Shown: in pieces, positions 11,425-19,398 of the stretch
How positions within the stretch are numbered: position 1 is the stretch's first letter
Layout of the letters: every line of letters begins with the position of its first letter
The notes under the pieces: generated by a model
What the model saw: the letters and a program-made list of their open reading frames with translations, nothing else
Told to the model about the DNA's origin: nothing
Database searches by the model: none
Made by a program: the position numbers and the translations under genes
Assembly: GCA_946402315.1 (NCBI GenBank)
Contig: CAMIWC010000008.1
Location: 1 to 50,329 of the forward strand
From: an uncultured Clostridium sp.
Lineage (GTDB): Bacteria; Bacillota_I; Bacilli_A; RF39; UBA660
Direction of reading: 5' to 3'
Length of the DNA: 50,329 bases

Positions 11425-12364
11425 ATTTGTTGTATTTATCTCCTTGATAGATATCAAGTTTTGCCATACGTTTATCTATTTCATTCATAACTACAAATTT
11501 CTTTAAGGTCCAAGAAGGTTCAATTAATTCTTCTGGATCAGGATCTCCTGTAATACGATTAACAACTATATCTTCTCTTAAATATTCTAATTGACTACAT
11601 ACTATATCTACATATTCATCTCTAGTTAAGATATGAAATTTTTCTTTTTCATACATCTCAGCTAGTTTAGTATCTTTTACAATATGTAACATATGTATTT
11701 TTATTCCTTGAATATCTAAGTTAGATAAATATTTAACTGTATCTATCATCATTTCTTTTGTTTCGTAAGGAAGACCATTTATAATATGTACTACTACATT
11801 TATATTTCTTTTTCTAAGTTCTTTAACTGCTTCTTCAAAATTAGATAACGTATGACATCTATTAATTAATAAAGATGTTCTATCATGTATTGTTTGTAAT
11901 CCTAATTCTACTGTTAGATACGTTCTTTTACTTAATTCCTCTAAGTAGTTATAACATTCTTCTGTAATACTATCTGAACGAGTTGCGATATTTAGTCCTA
12001 CTACATTATCTAATTTTAATATTCTTTCATACTTATCTTTTAACTCATTTAGTGGTGCATAAGTATTAGTATTAGCTTGAAAGTAACCAATATACTTACT
12101 GTTAGGCCATTTCTTACTTATTAAGTTCTTAACTTTTTCAAATTGTACTTCTAGTGGATCTTCTTTATCTCCACCAAATTCTCCACTACCTAATTTAGAA
12201 CAATAGATACATCCTCCATATCCTACTGTTCCATCTTTATTAGGACAAGTAAATCCACCATTTAAACTTACTTTAAATACTTTAGAATTAAATTTATGTT
12301 TATAAAAATAATCTAAAGTATAATATCTTTTATTTGAATCACTATATTTAAATTTATTCTTCAT
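11423..12364 (-). CDS. ytqA: Radical SAM protein, TIGR01212/YtqA family (MnmL)
   Basis: The Fe4S4-binding pattern of this family is visible near residue 40 (TCPNKDGTVGYGGCIYC), followed by GSGEFGG. The SAM barrel continues with YFQANTNTY, LNIATRSDS and TVELGLQT. In Bacillus subtilis YtqA (renamed MnmL) works with the methyltransferase YtqB/MnmM in a Gram-positive route to the mnm5 modification at wobble uridine of tRNA; that role is from the literature and no mnmM-like gene is in this window. Length 313 aa is normal. The start is 1 nt from the patatin stop and lacks a clear ribosome binding site, so translation is probably coupled. Confidence 0.88.
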   Translation of the reverse strand: MKNKFKYSDSNKRYYTLDYFYKHKFNSKVFKVSLNGGFTCPNKDGTVGYGGCIYCSKLGSGEFGGDKEDPLEVQFEKVKNLISKKWPNSKYIGYFQANTNTYAPLNELKDKYERILKLDNVVGLNIATRSDSITEECYNYLEELSKRTYLTVELGLQTIHDRTSLLINRCHTLSNFEEAVKELRKRNINVVVHIINGLPYETKEMMIDTVKYLSNLDIQGIKIHMLHIVKDTKLAEMYEKEKFHILTRDEYVDIVCSQLEYLREDIVVNRITGDPDPEELIEPSWTLKKFVVMNEIDKRMAKLDIYQGDKYNK

Positions 12365-12365
12365 A

Positions 12366-13598
12366 TTATATTATTGTATATAAGTAGATCGCAGCCATAT
12401 ATTCTTTTGGGAATAAAGTACTTAATTCATATAATTCTTTATGGTGTTCTACTGGACTTAATAGATAAGTGTAGATAGTTTTTACTACTTGTTTTTTATT
12501 TATTACTTCATTTAGTTTTAATTTCTTAATACTATTTAATTTAATTAATTTCTTTTCATTATAATTAGCATATTTAATTCTTATCATATGATTAAATAGT
12601 TTAACGTCATAGATTAATTCTAATGGTAATTCAAATATTTCTCCTAAGTATTCCATAGAATTGTTCATAGTTTCTTCACTATCAAATTCTGTATCAAATA
12701 CTTGTTTATATATAGGAATATTGTTTAATTCTCTTATTACTTTCTTATTATTTATTCCAAGTCTTCTTTTTAAGATATAAGAGAAATCATCTTTATATTT
12801 TTCATAATTCTTTTCTAGATCATTCTTTTTAAAAGTATAATAATCCCCATCTAATTTCTTAAATAATTTCATGGTATCGTTATACCCTAATTTATAATTT
12901 CTCTTATTTAATTCTTTATTAAATACAGTTATATCTCCTAAATCTACTTTAGGTCTTATTGTTAGAACATGAACTTTTTTATTCTTAGTATTTCTCTTCA
13001 TACCAATAGCTTCTAGATCAACCGCAATGATTTCATCAGCACCCAAATCAATTGCTAGATTAATAGGTAAATTATCATAATAACCACCATCTATATATTT
13101 CTTTCCCTTTATTATTTTAGGTTCTAATATAGGAAATGCTGAAGCAGAAGCTATAATATAGTCTTCTAAATCTTTTCTATGTTTATTATCTTTTAATACT
13201 ATTTCTTGTTTCATATTAGATAAATTATAAGTAACTATCCCATATTTAATATTAGATTCATATACTTTATCTAAATCTACATGTTTCTTTATTAAATGTT
13301 CAAATTTACTAGTATCTATACCAGTACCTTTTAAGAAATTCTTTCTATATATTCTTACAGCTTTTTTCTTATTATTTAATTCTTTTAAATCCTTTCCAAA
13401 GTACTTATACATATCTTTTTTAAGCCATAATTTTTTTAAAGTATGATATTTATTTTCAACAATAAAGATACCATTAACTGCCCCAATAGATGTACCTGTA
13501 ACAATATCAAATTTAATATTTAATTTCTTTAAAGCTTTCCAAGCACCTAATTGATATGCTCCTTTTGCTCCCCCACCTGATAAGACTAATGCTTTCAT
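12366..13598 (-). CDS. Patatin-like phospholipase (RssA/YlbK type)
   Basis: Serine acyl hydrolase with a Ser-Asp dyad. The oxyanion loop GGGAKGAYQLG is at the N-terminus, the nucleophile is in GTSIGA, and the Asp is in DGGYYDN. No signal peptide is present, so it is probably cytoplasmic or membrane-peripheral and acts on lipids or lysophospholipids. The domain fills about the first 220 residues. The rest, about 190 residues (Lys-rich, ending PVEHHKELYELSTLFPKEY), is an extension I do not recognise. The frame is open to 13631, but GGTGAT precedes the ATG at 13598 and the protein then begins MKALVLSGGGAKG as usual. It is followed by ytqA. Confidence 0.88.
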   Translation of the reverse strand: MKALVLSGGGAKGAYQLGAWKALKKLNIKFDIVTGTSIGAVNGIFIVENKYHTLKKLWLKKDMYKYFGKDLKELNNKKKAVRIYRKNFLKGTGIDTSKFEHLIKKHVDLDKVYESNIKYGIVTYNLSNMKQEIVLKDNKHRKDLEDYIIASASAFPILEPKIIKGKKYIDGGYYDNLPINLAIDLGADEIIAVDLEAIGMKRNTKNKKVHVLTIRPKVDLGDITVFNKELNKRNYKLGYNDTMKLFKKLDGDYYTFKKNDLEKNYEKYKDDFSYILKRRLGINNKKVIRELNNIPIYKQVFDTEFDSEETMNNSMEYLGEIFELPLELIYDVKLFNHMIRIKYANYNEKKLIKLNSIKKLKLNEVINKKQVVKTIYTYLLSPVEHHKELYELSTLFPKEYMAAIYLYTII

Positions 13599-13696
13599 AT
13601 AATCACCAAAAATATTATAACAAAAAAACAAAAAATATTATAGATACTTGTATACTTATGATATAATTGTAATAGTAGAGTAATCGGGGTGATTAT

Positions 13697-16183
13697 ATGT
13701 ATAACTTAGGCGCACATTTTACTGTCGATCCAACTAAATTAAAAGCTAAAGCTGATGTTGTATATGAAGGATCTAACTATAGAATAACTGTACTTACAGA
13801 AAGATTAGTTAGATTACAATATAGTCCAAATGGAACATTTTCAGATGACGCTACTCAACTAGTTATCAATAGAGTATTTGATAAACCTCAATTCGAAACT
13901 AAAGAAGATAGTTTATATCTTGAAATAAAAACCAAATACTTTTCTCTAAGTTATGCTAAGAACAAACCATTTAAAGGTGCTTCTGGTAATACTATGAAGA
14001 ATCTTAATATTAAAGTAAATGGTACTGAATCATATTGGTATTACGGATGCCCTGAAGTAAGAAATTATTATGGTAATAACTCTACATTAGAGAACTTTAA
14101 AACTAAGACTCCTCTAAATAGAGGATTATATTCTATCGAAGGATTTGCAAGTTTTGATGATTCTGATTCTTTAAGATTTGACTTAGATGGTACGATTAAA
14201 CCTAAGAGCCCTGAAGAAGAAGGAAATTTAGATATATATGTATTTGTTTATGGAAAAGATTTTGGTTTCTGTATTCAAGATTATTTTAAATTAACTGGAA
14301 TGCCATCATTTATACCTAGATATGTTTTAGGTAACTGGTGGTGTCGTAATTTACCTTATACTGCAGATGAAATAGAGAATGTAGCTAGATACTTTAATGA
14401 GAATAATATGCCTTTATCGGTATTCTTATTAGATAAAGATTGGCACTTTAGACAAAAACCAGTAGAAGTTACTACTAATCCTGATGAGATTGTAGTAAAA
14501 GAACAAGGATTAGTTACTAATAGTGAAGATAAAGTATATGATTCTGGATTTACTTTTAATACTGATTTAATACCTAATCCTAAAAAATTAATAGATAATT
14601 TACATCAAAAAGGTATTCGTGTAGGACTACATACTAATCCTAAAGATGGTATAAGAAATTATGAACATTTTTATAATGAATTAATTAAATATTTACAACC
14701 AAATGAAGATGGTACAATTCCTTTTGCTCCATATGATCCTAAGTTTATGGATGTATATTTAAAATTATTAATACATCCACTAGAGAGTTTAGGTACTGAC
14801 TTTATTTGGAATGATTATGATGCTGATAATCCTGATATGAAAATAACATGGACGTTAAACCATTATTTATACAAAGACCTTGAAAGACTTCCTGCAAAAA
14901 GAGGAATGGTTTTTGGACGTAGTGGTATGGTAGCGGCTCATAGATATCCAGTACTATATTCCGGTAAAACTGAAGTAAGTTGGGATAACTTTAAATCAAT
15001 CCCGTTCTTTAATTTATCTGCATCTAACATAGGTGTATGTTGGTGGAGTCATGATATAGGTGGATATAATGGAGGTATAGAAGACTCAGAACTATATATT
15101 AGATCTGTAGAATTAGGTTGCTTCTCTCCAATACTTAGATTCCATTCTGATAAAGGTAAGTATTATAAAAGAGAACCTTGGAAATGGGATAAGAAAACAT
15201 CTGAAATTACTGATGACTATTTAAGACTTCGTCATCAATTAATAAGTTACTTATATACAGAAGCATATAAATATTACACTGAAGGAGTAATGATATTCCA
15301 ACCATTATATTATCTATATCCTAGATTCTATGATGATGATGTTTATCGTAATGAGTACTTCTTTGGTAGTCAAATGTTTGTATGTCCAATTCTTACTAAA
15401 AAAGATTTAGTAATGAATCGTACTATTCACCATTTCTATTTACCAGAAGGAATATGGTATGATTTCTTTACTGGACAAAAGTACATAGGTAAGCATAAAT
15501 TCGTTGCTTTCTATAAAGAAGAAGATTATCCAGTATTTGTAAGAGAAGGATCAATTATACCTTTATCATTAAAAGGAAATATAAATAATACCTCAGCACC
15601 AACTGATTTAGAAATACAAGTATTTGCTGGTGCTAGTAACGTATATAATATGTATGAAGATGATGGTATAAGTTCTTTATATAAAGAGGGATACTTCTTA
15701 AAGACTGAGATTTCTTATAACTATTTACCTAATAACTATTCAGTTATGGTAAGAGCAGCTGAAGGTAAGAGTGGAATTATTCCTGAAAAACGTAATTATA
15801 AGATTAGATTTAGAAATACTAAAGAAACAGATAAAGTATCAGCATATTATAAAGATCAACCTCTACAAGAAGAACACTATGTAGAAGGACATGACTTTAT
15901 AGTAGAAGTTAAAGATGTACCTACTATTGGACAATTTACTGTTAATGTTAGAGGCGACGATATTGAAATTGCCGCAGCTCACGTTATGGCAAATGATATT
16001 GATGACATCTTAAATAACTTACAAATTGAAACTAAGATAAAAGAAGAAATATCTAGGATTATCTTTAGTGAATTAGATACTAATAAAAAGAGAATAGAGT
16101 TAACTAAATTAAAGAAAAAAGGATTAGATAGATCATTTATTAACCTATTCAAGAAATTACTTGATTATATGAATCAAATTTAA
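13697..16183 (+). CDS. GH31 family glycoside hydrolase, cytoplasmic
   Basis: 828 aa without signal peptide. An N-terminal beta-sandwich leads into a (beta/alpha)8 barrel. WNDYDAD supplies the expected nucleophile Asp373, followed by GRSGMVAAHRYP and SNIGVCWWSHDIGGY. Beta domains follow (PVFVREGSIIPL, YEDDGISS), and a helical C-terminal extension of about 65 residues. GH31 enzymes mostly cleave alpha-glucosides. Oddity: where characterised alpha-glucosidases read W-x-G-D-N with the acid/base Asp, this protein reads Y-S-G-K-T, giving Lys424. I recall the same S-G-x-T form in related Bacillota proteins, so it is probably a subfamily feature, and the substrate may not be simple maltosides. GGGGTGAT precedes the ATG. 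No terminator follows; the next promoter overlaps its 3' end. Confidence 0.88.
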   Translation: MYNLGAHFTVDPTKLKAKADVVYEGSNYRITVLTERLVRLQYSPNGTFSDDATQLVINRVFDKPQFETKEDSLYLEIKTKYFSLSYAKNKPFKGASGNTMKNLNIKVNGTESYWYYGCPEVRNYYGNNSTLENFKTKTPLNRGLYSIEGFASFDDSDSLRFDLDGTIKPKSPEEEGNLDIYVFVYGKDFGFCIQDYFKLTGMPSFIPRYVLGNWWCRNLPYTADEIENVARYFNENNMPLSVFLLDKDWHFRQKPVEVTTNPDEIVVKEQGLVTNSEDKVYDSGFTFNTDLIPNPKKLIDNLHQKGIRVGLHTNPKDGIRNYEHFYNELIKYLQPNEDGTIPFAPYDPKFMDVYLKLLIHPLESLGTDFIWNDYDADNPDMKITWTLNHYLYKDLERLPAKRGMVFGRSGMVAAHRYPVLYSGKTEVSWDNFKSIPFFNLSASNIGVCWWSHDIGGYNGGIEDSELYIRSVELGCFSPILRFHSDKGKYYKREPWKWDKKTSEITDDYLRLRHQLISYLYTEAYKYYTEGVMIFQPLYYLYPRFYDDDVYRNEYFFGSQMFVCPILTKKDLVMNRTIHHFYLPEGIWYDFFTGQKYIGKHKFVAFYKEEDYPVFVREGSIIPLSLKGNINNTSAPTDLEIQVFAGASNVYNMYEDDGISSLYKEGYFLKTEISYNYLPNNYSVMVRAAEGKSGIIPEKRNYKIRFRNTKETDKVSAYYKDQPLQEEHYVEGHDFIVEVKDVPTIGQFTVNVRGDDIEIAAAHVMANDIDDILNNLQIETKIKEEISRIIFSELDTNKKRIELTKLKKKGLDRSFINLFKKLLDYMNQI

Positions 16184-16189
16184 TATAAT
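16161..16189 (+). promoter_or_regulatory. Promoter of the T-box/leuS transcript
   Basis: TTGATT (16161-16166), 17 nt, then TATAAT (16184-16189). The -35 is inside the last codons of the GH31 gene and the -10 follows its stop directly. Expected start is near 16196. Confidence 0.75.
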
Positions 16190-16191
16190 AC

Positions 16192-16390
16192 TAGTAATTG
16201 CTGACTGGAAGTAGTAGTAATAATATACTTATAGAGAACTAGTGCTTGGTGGAAACTAGTAGTTAAAAATTATGAACTTGTCTGGTTATTAAGTAAATCG
16301 TTATACGCGTTAAGTATTTAAGATAGATAATTCTATGAATTAAGGTGGTACCGCGATATATTCGCCCTTATAGGTATCATCTTTTTTTAT
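16192..16390 (+). promoter_or_regulatory. T-box riboswitch, predicted leucine-specific
   Basis: A tRNA-sensing leader. Stem I is marked by AGAGA (16233-16237) and a distal hairpin closed by ACTAGT/ACTAGT around GGTGGAA. The sequence GAA-CTT-G at 16274-16280 offers CTT (16277-16279) as a leucine specifier codon. The hallmark T-box AAGGTGGTACCGCG is at 16342-16355; its TGGT can pair with the ACCA end of uncharged tRNA-Leu. The competing terminator pairs AAGGTGGTACC with GGTATCATCTT around GCGA/TCGC, then seven Ts to 16388. When leucyl-tRNA is charged, transcription should stop before the membrane gene and leuS. The specifier assignment is inference from alignment by eye plus the downstream leuS. 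Confidence 0.93.
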
Positions 16391-16405
16391 TTAGGAGGTA
16401 TAGAT

Positions 16406-16942
16406 ATGAGATTATTATATTTAATGATTAATTTTATAATTATATATTTAATAGTATATAGTTTTTACTATGTATTTATGATTAATAAATATGATAAAGA
16501 TGGTAACAGAAAAAAGAAAAAAGAAAAGAAAAAGAAGGAGTCTAAATTCCTGAAAGCTTTAAGAAGTAGATTTATAAGTGAAAAAGATGAATTACTGCTT
16601 AGAGGAAGAGATACTAATAAAAAGAAGAAAAAAGATAAAGATGAAGAAGAAAAGATTCCTACTGAAGTAGAATTACTCTTATATAAATATAATTTAGATA
16701 TGTCTAAAATGAATTATAAAAAATTATTAAAAATGATAGGTAGTGTATGTGCTTTTGATATAGCATTTATACTTACTATTATTTTTGCAATACCTACTAA
16801 TAATATTTATATAGAATTAATAGTAGGTGCATTACTAATTATTCCGGTAATACTTATTAGTTATAGTATTTTAGGGAATTACTTAAAGAAGAAGGGAATG
16901 ACAAAAGATGAAGTTAGAAAACGTACAAAAAATAGAAAATAA
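16406..16942 (+). CDS. Three-TM membrane protein with charged loop, between T-box and leuS
   Basis: An N-terminal helix (about 4-26) is followed by ~85 highly charged residues, including KKKKEKKKKESK and KKKKKDKDEEEK, and then two helices (about 112-130 and 134-155) before a basic tail. I do not recognise the family. AGGAGG lies 7 nt before the ATG. It lies between the T-box and leuS and its last 35 nt overlap leuS, so its expression should rise on leucine starvation. That could be incidental to the operon or could indicate a role linked to leucine supply. Nothing in the sequence shows which. Confidence 0.75.
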   Translation: MRLLYLMINFIIIYLIVYSFYYVFMINKYDKDGNRKKKKEKKKKESKFLKALRSRFISEKDELLLRGRDTNKKKKKDKDEEEKIPTEVELLLYKYNLDMSKMNYKKLLKMIGSVCAFDIAFILTIIFAIPTNNIYIELIVGALLIIPVILISYSILGNYLKKKGMTKDEVRKRTKNRK

Positions 16943-19325
16943 ATGGCAAATGTATTGGGATGATAATGAAACTTTTAAAGCCGTAAATGGCGATAAAACA
17001 AGAGATCCATATTATGTATTAGTAGAGTTTCCATATCCAAGTGGTAGTGGATTACATGTAGGTCATGTAAGAAGTTATACTGCTCATGACGCAATGGCAA
17101 GAATGTTAAGAATGAAGGGAAAAAATGTATTATTTCCAATGGGATTTGATGCATTTGGAGCACCTGCTGAACAATATGCTATAAAGAATCATATTCATCC
17201 AAGTGAAGCTGTTAAAGAAAATATAAAAACTTTTAAAGGACAAATGAAGAAGTTAGGATTCTCATTTGATTGGAGTAGAGAATTCTCAACAACTGATCCT
17301 GATTATTATAAATGGACTCAATGGCAATTCTTACAATTTTATAAACATGGAATGGCTTATAAAGATACAATACCAGTAAACTGGTGTCCTACTTGTAAGA
17401 GTGTATTATCTAATGAAGATGCAGCTGGTGGAGTATGTGAAAGATGTGGTACTGAAGTAATCCAAAAAGAGAAATCACAATGGATGTTAAGAATGAGTGA
17501 TTATGCAGAGGATTTATTAAAAGGATTAGATGATACTAATTTTGCTGATCGTGTTAAATTAGGACAAATTAACTGGATAGGTAAATCTAGTGGAGTAGAG
17601 ATGGATGTAGAGATATCAGGAGGAGGAAATTTCTCAGTATTTACTACATGTATTGAAACTGTATATGGTATTACTTTCTTTGTTATCGCACCAGATGGTA
17701 AGTTAATTAAGGAATTAATGCCTAGAGTAGAAAACAAAGAAGAAGTAGAGAACTACATAAAAGAAACGCAAAAGAAATCTGATATGGATCGTACTGAGTT
17801 AAATAAAGGTAAAACTGGATGTATGATTAAAGGAATTAAAGCAATCAATCCAGTAAACGGTAAAGAAGTACCAGTGTTCTTAGGAGATTTCGTATTAGGA
17901 AGTTATGGTACAGGAGCTGTTATGGCAGTACCTTCTCATGATCAAAGAGACTTTGAATATGCAGTTGAACATAAATTAGATATGATTCAAGTTATTGATG
18001 GAAGAGAAACTGAAACTTGTGCTTTTGAAAAACAAGATTATTTAGGTAAAGGTTGCAAGTTAATTAATTCAGAAGAATTCACTGGTTTAACTGTAGAAGA
18101 AGCTAAAGAAGCAATAACTCAAAAGTTAGAAAAAGCTGGAATAGCAAGAAGAGTTAATAATTACAAGATGAGAGATTGGATCTTCTCTAGACAAAGATTC
18201 TGGGGAGAACCAATTCCAATGATTAATTGTCCTAAATGTGGATGGGTACCAATGAATGAAGAAGATTTACCATTAGTGTTACCTAATGTAGCTGAATACG
18301 AACCAACTGATGATGGTGAAAGTCCTTTAGCTAAAATCACTGATTGGGTAAATTGTAAGTGTCCTAAGTGTGGAGGAGATGCTAAGAGAGAAACTGATAC
18401 AATGCCTCAATGGGCTGGATCAAGTTGGTATTTCTTAAGATTTATGGATGCTCATAACGATAAAGAATTTTGTAGTATGGATGCGATGAAATACTGGAAT
18501 AAAGTAGATTGGTATAACGGTGGAATGGAACATACGGCTAGACACTTATTGTATGCTAGATTCTGGGTACAAATGTTATATAACTATGGATTAGTACCTA
18601 ACAAAGAAATGATTTGGACAAGAGTATCTCATGGTATGGTTTTAGGACCTAATGGAGAAAAGATGTCTAAATCTAAAGGAAATGTAATTAATCCTGATGA
18701 TGTAGTTAATGAATATGGTGCTGACACATTAAGATTATATGAAATGTTTATCGGAGATTACACTCAAGATGTAGCTTGGAGTGTGGATTCATTAAAAGGA
18801 TGTAGAAGATATATAGAAAGAGTATGTAAGATTGGAGATAAGTTAAATGATAAATCAGGATATACTGATGAAGTCTTAGTTAACAAAACAATTAAAAAGA
18901 TTGAATCTGATTTAACTACTTTGAAATTTAATACTGCTGTATCTACTTTAATGATTATGTTAAATGAATATGATAAGTTTGATTCTATAACTAAAGATGA
19001 TTATCGTGTATTATTACATTTATTAAATCCAATAATTCCACATATTACAGAAGAATTAAATGAGTTCTATAACTTAGGACCTAAGTTCTGTGAAAGTTCT
19101 TGGCCAGTATATGATGAATCTAAGATAGTAGAAGAAGAAAAAGAAATTGCTGTTCAAGTTAATGGTAAAGTACGTGCTACTATAAAAGTAAATGTTAATG
19201 ATTCTGAAGAAGATATTAAGACTAAAGCAATGGCTGAAGAAAATGTTAAAAAGCACACTGAAGGAAAAGAAATAGTTAAGGTAATAGTTATCAAAGGAAG
19301 AATAGTTAATATAGTAGTAAAATAA
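16908..19325 (+). CDS. leuS: Leucyl-tRNA synthetase
   Basis: Class I synthetase charging tRNA-Leu. The HIGH motif is in PYPSGSGLHVGHV. A zinc-type CPTCKSVL...CERCG module, the CP1 editing domain (GTGAVMAVPSHDQRDFEYA) and a second cysteine cluster (CPKCGW, CKCPKCGG) follow. The KMSKS loop is in GEKMSKSKGNV. The C-terminal tRNA-binding domain ends with IAVQVNGKVRATIKV. Length 805 aa matches bacterial LeuS. The start overlaps the upstream membrane gene by 35 nt, with AGAAGGGAAT as a usable ribosome binding site. It is controlled by the T-box leader at 16192-16390. Confidence 0.97.
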   Translation: MKLENVQKIENKWQMYWDDNETFKAVNGDKTRDPYYVLVEFPYPSGSGLHVGHVRSYTAHDAMARMLRMKGKNVLFPMGFDAFGAPAEQYAIKNHIHPSEAVKENIKTFKGQMKKLGFSFDWSREFSTTDPDYYKWTQWQFLQFYKHGMAYKDTIPVNWCPTCKSVLSNEDAAGGVCERCGTEVIQKEKSQWMLRMSDYAEDLLKGLDDTNFADRVKLGQINWIGKSSGVEMDVEISGGGNFSVFTTCIETVYGITFFVIAPDGKLIKELMPRVENKEEVENYIKETQKKSDMDRTELNKGKTGCMIKGIKAINPVNGKEVPVFLGDFVLGSYGTGAVMAVPSHDQRDFEYAVEHKLDMIQVIDGRETETCAFEKQDYLGKGCKLINSEEFTGLTVEEAKEAITQKLEKAGIARRVNNYKMRDWIFSRQRFWGEPIPMINCPKCGWVPMNEEDLPLVLPNVAEYEPTDDGESPLAKITDWVNCKCPKCGGDAKRETDTMPQWAGSSWYFLRFMDAHNDKEFCSMDAMKYWNKVDWYNGGMEHTARHLLYARFWVQMLYNYGLVPNKEMIWTRVSHGMVLGPNGEKMSKSKGNVINPDDVVNEYGADTLRLYEMFIGDYTQDVAWSVDSLKGCRRYIERVCKIGDKLNDKSGYTDEVLVNKTIKKIESDLTTLKFNTAVSTLMIMLNEYDKFDSITKDDYRVLLHLLNPIIPHITEELNEFYNLGPKFCESSWPVYDESKIVEEEKEIAVQVNGKVRATIKVNVNDSEEDIKTKAMAEENVKKHTEGKEIVKVIVIKGRIVNIVVK

Positions 19326-19330
19326 ATATA

Positions 19331-19360
19331 AAATCAATAAGATATTCTTATTGATTTTTA
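19331..19360 (+). terminator. leuS terminator; 3' arm contains the next -35
   Basis: Stem AAATCAATAAG/CTTATTGATTT with a 5-nt loop and T-run. TTGATT at 19351-19356 within the 3' arm also serves as a -35 box. Confidence 0.85.
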
Positions 19361-19379
19361 TTATGCTTTTATATAAAAT
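19351..19379 (+). promoter_or_regulatory. Promoter of the ABC transporter gene
   Basis: TTGATT (19351-19356), 17-nt spacer, TAAAAT (19374-19379). The -35 is embedded in the leuS terminator stem. Confidence 0.55.
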
Positions 19380-19398
19380 TATGATAGGGTGAAGAGAT

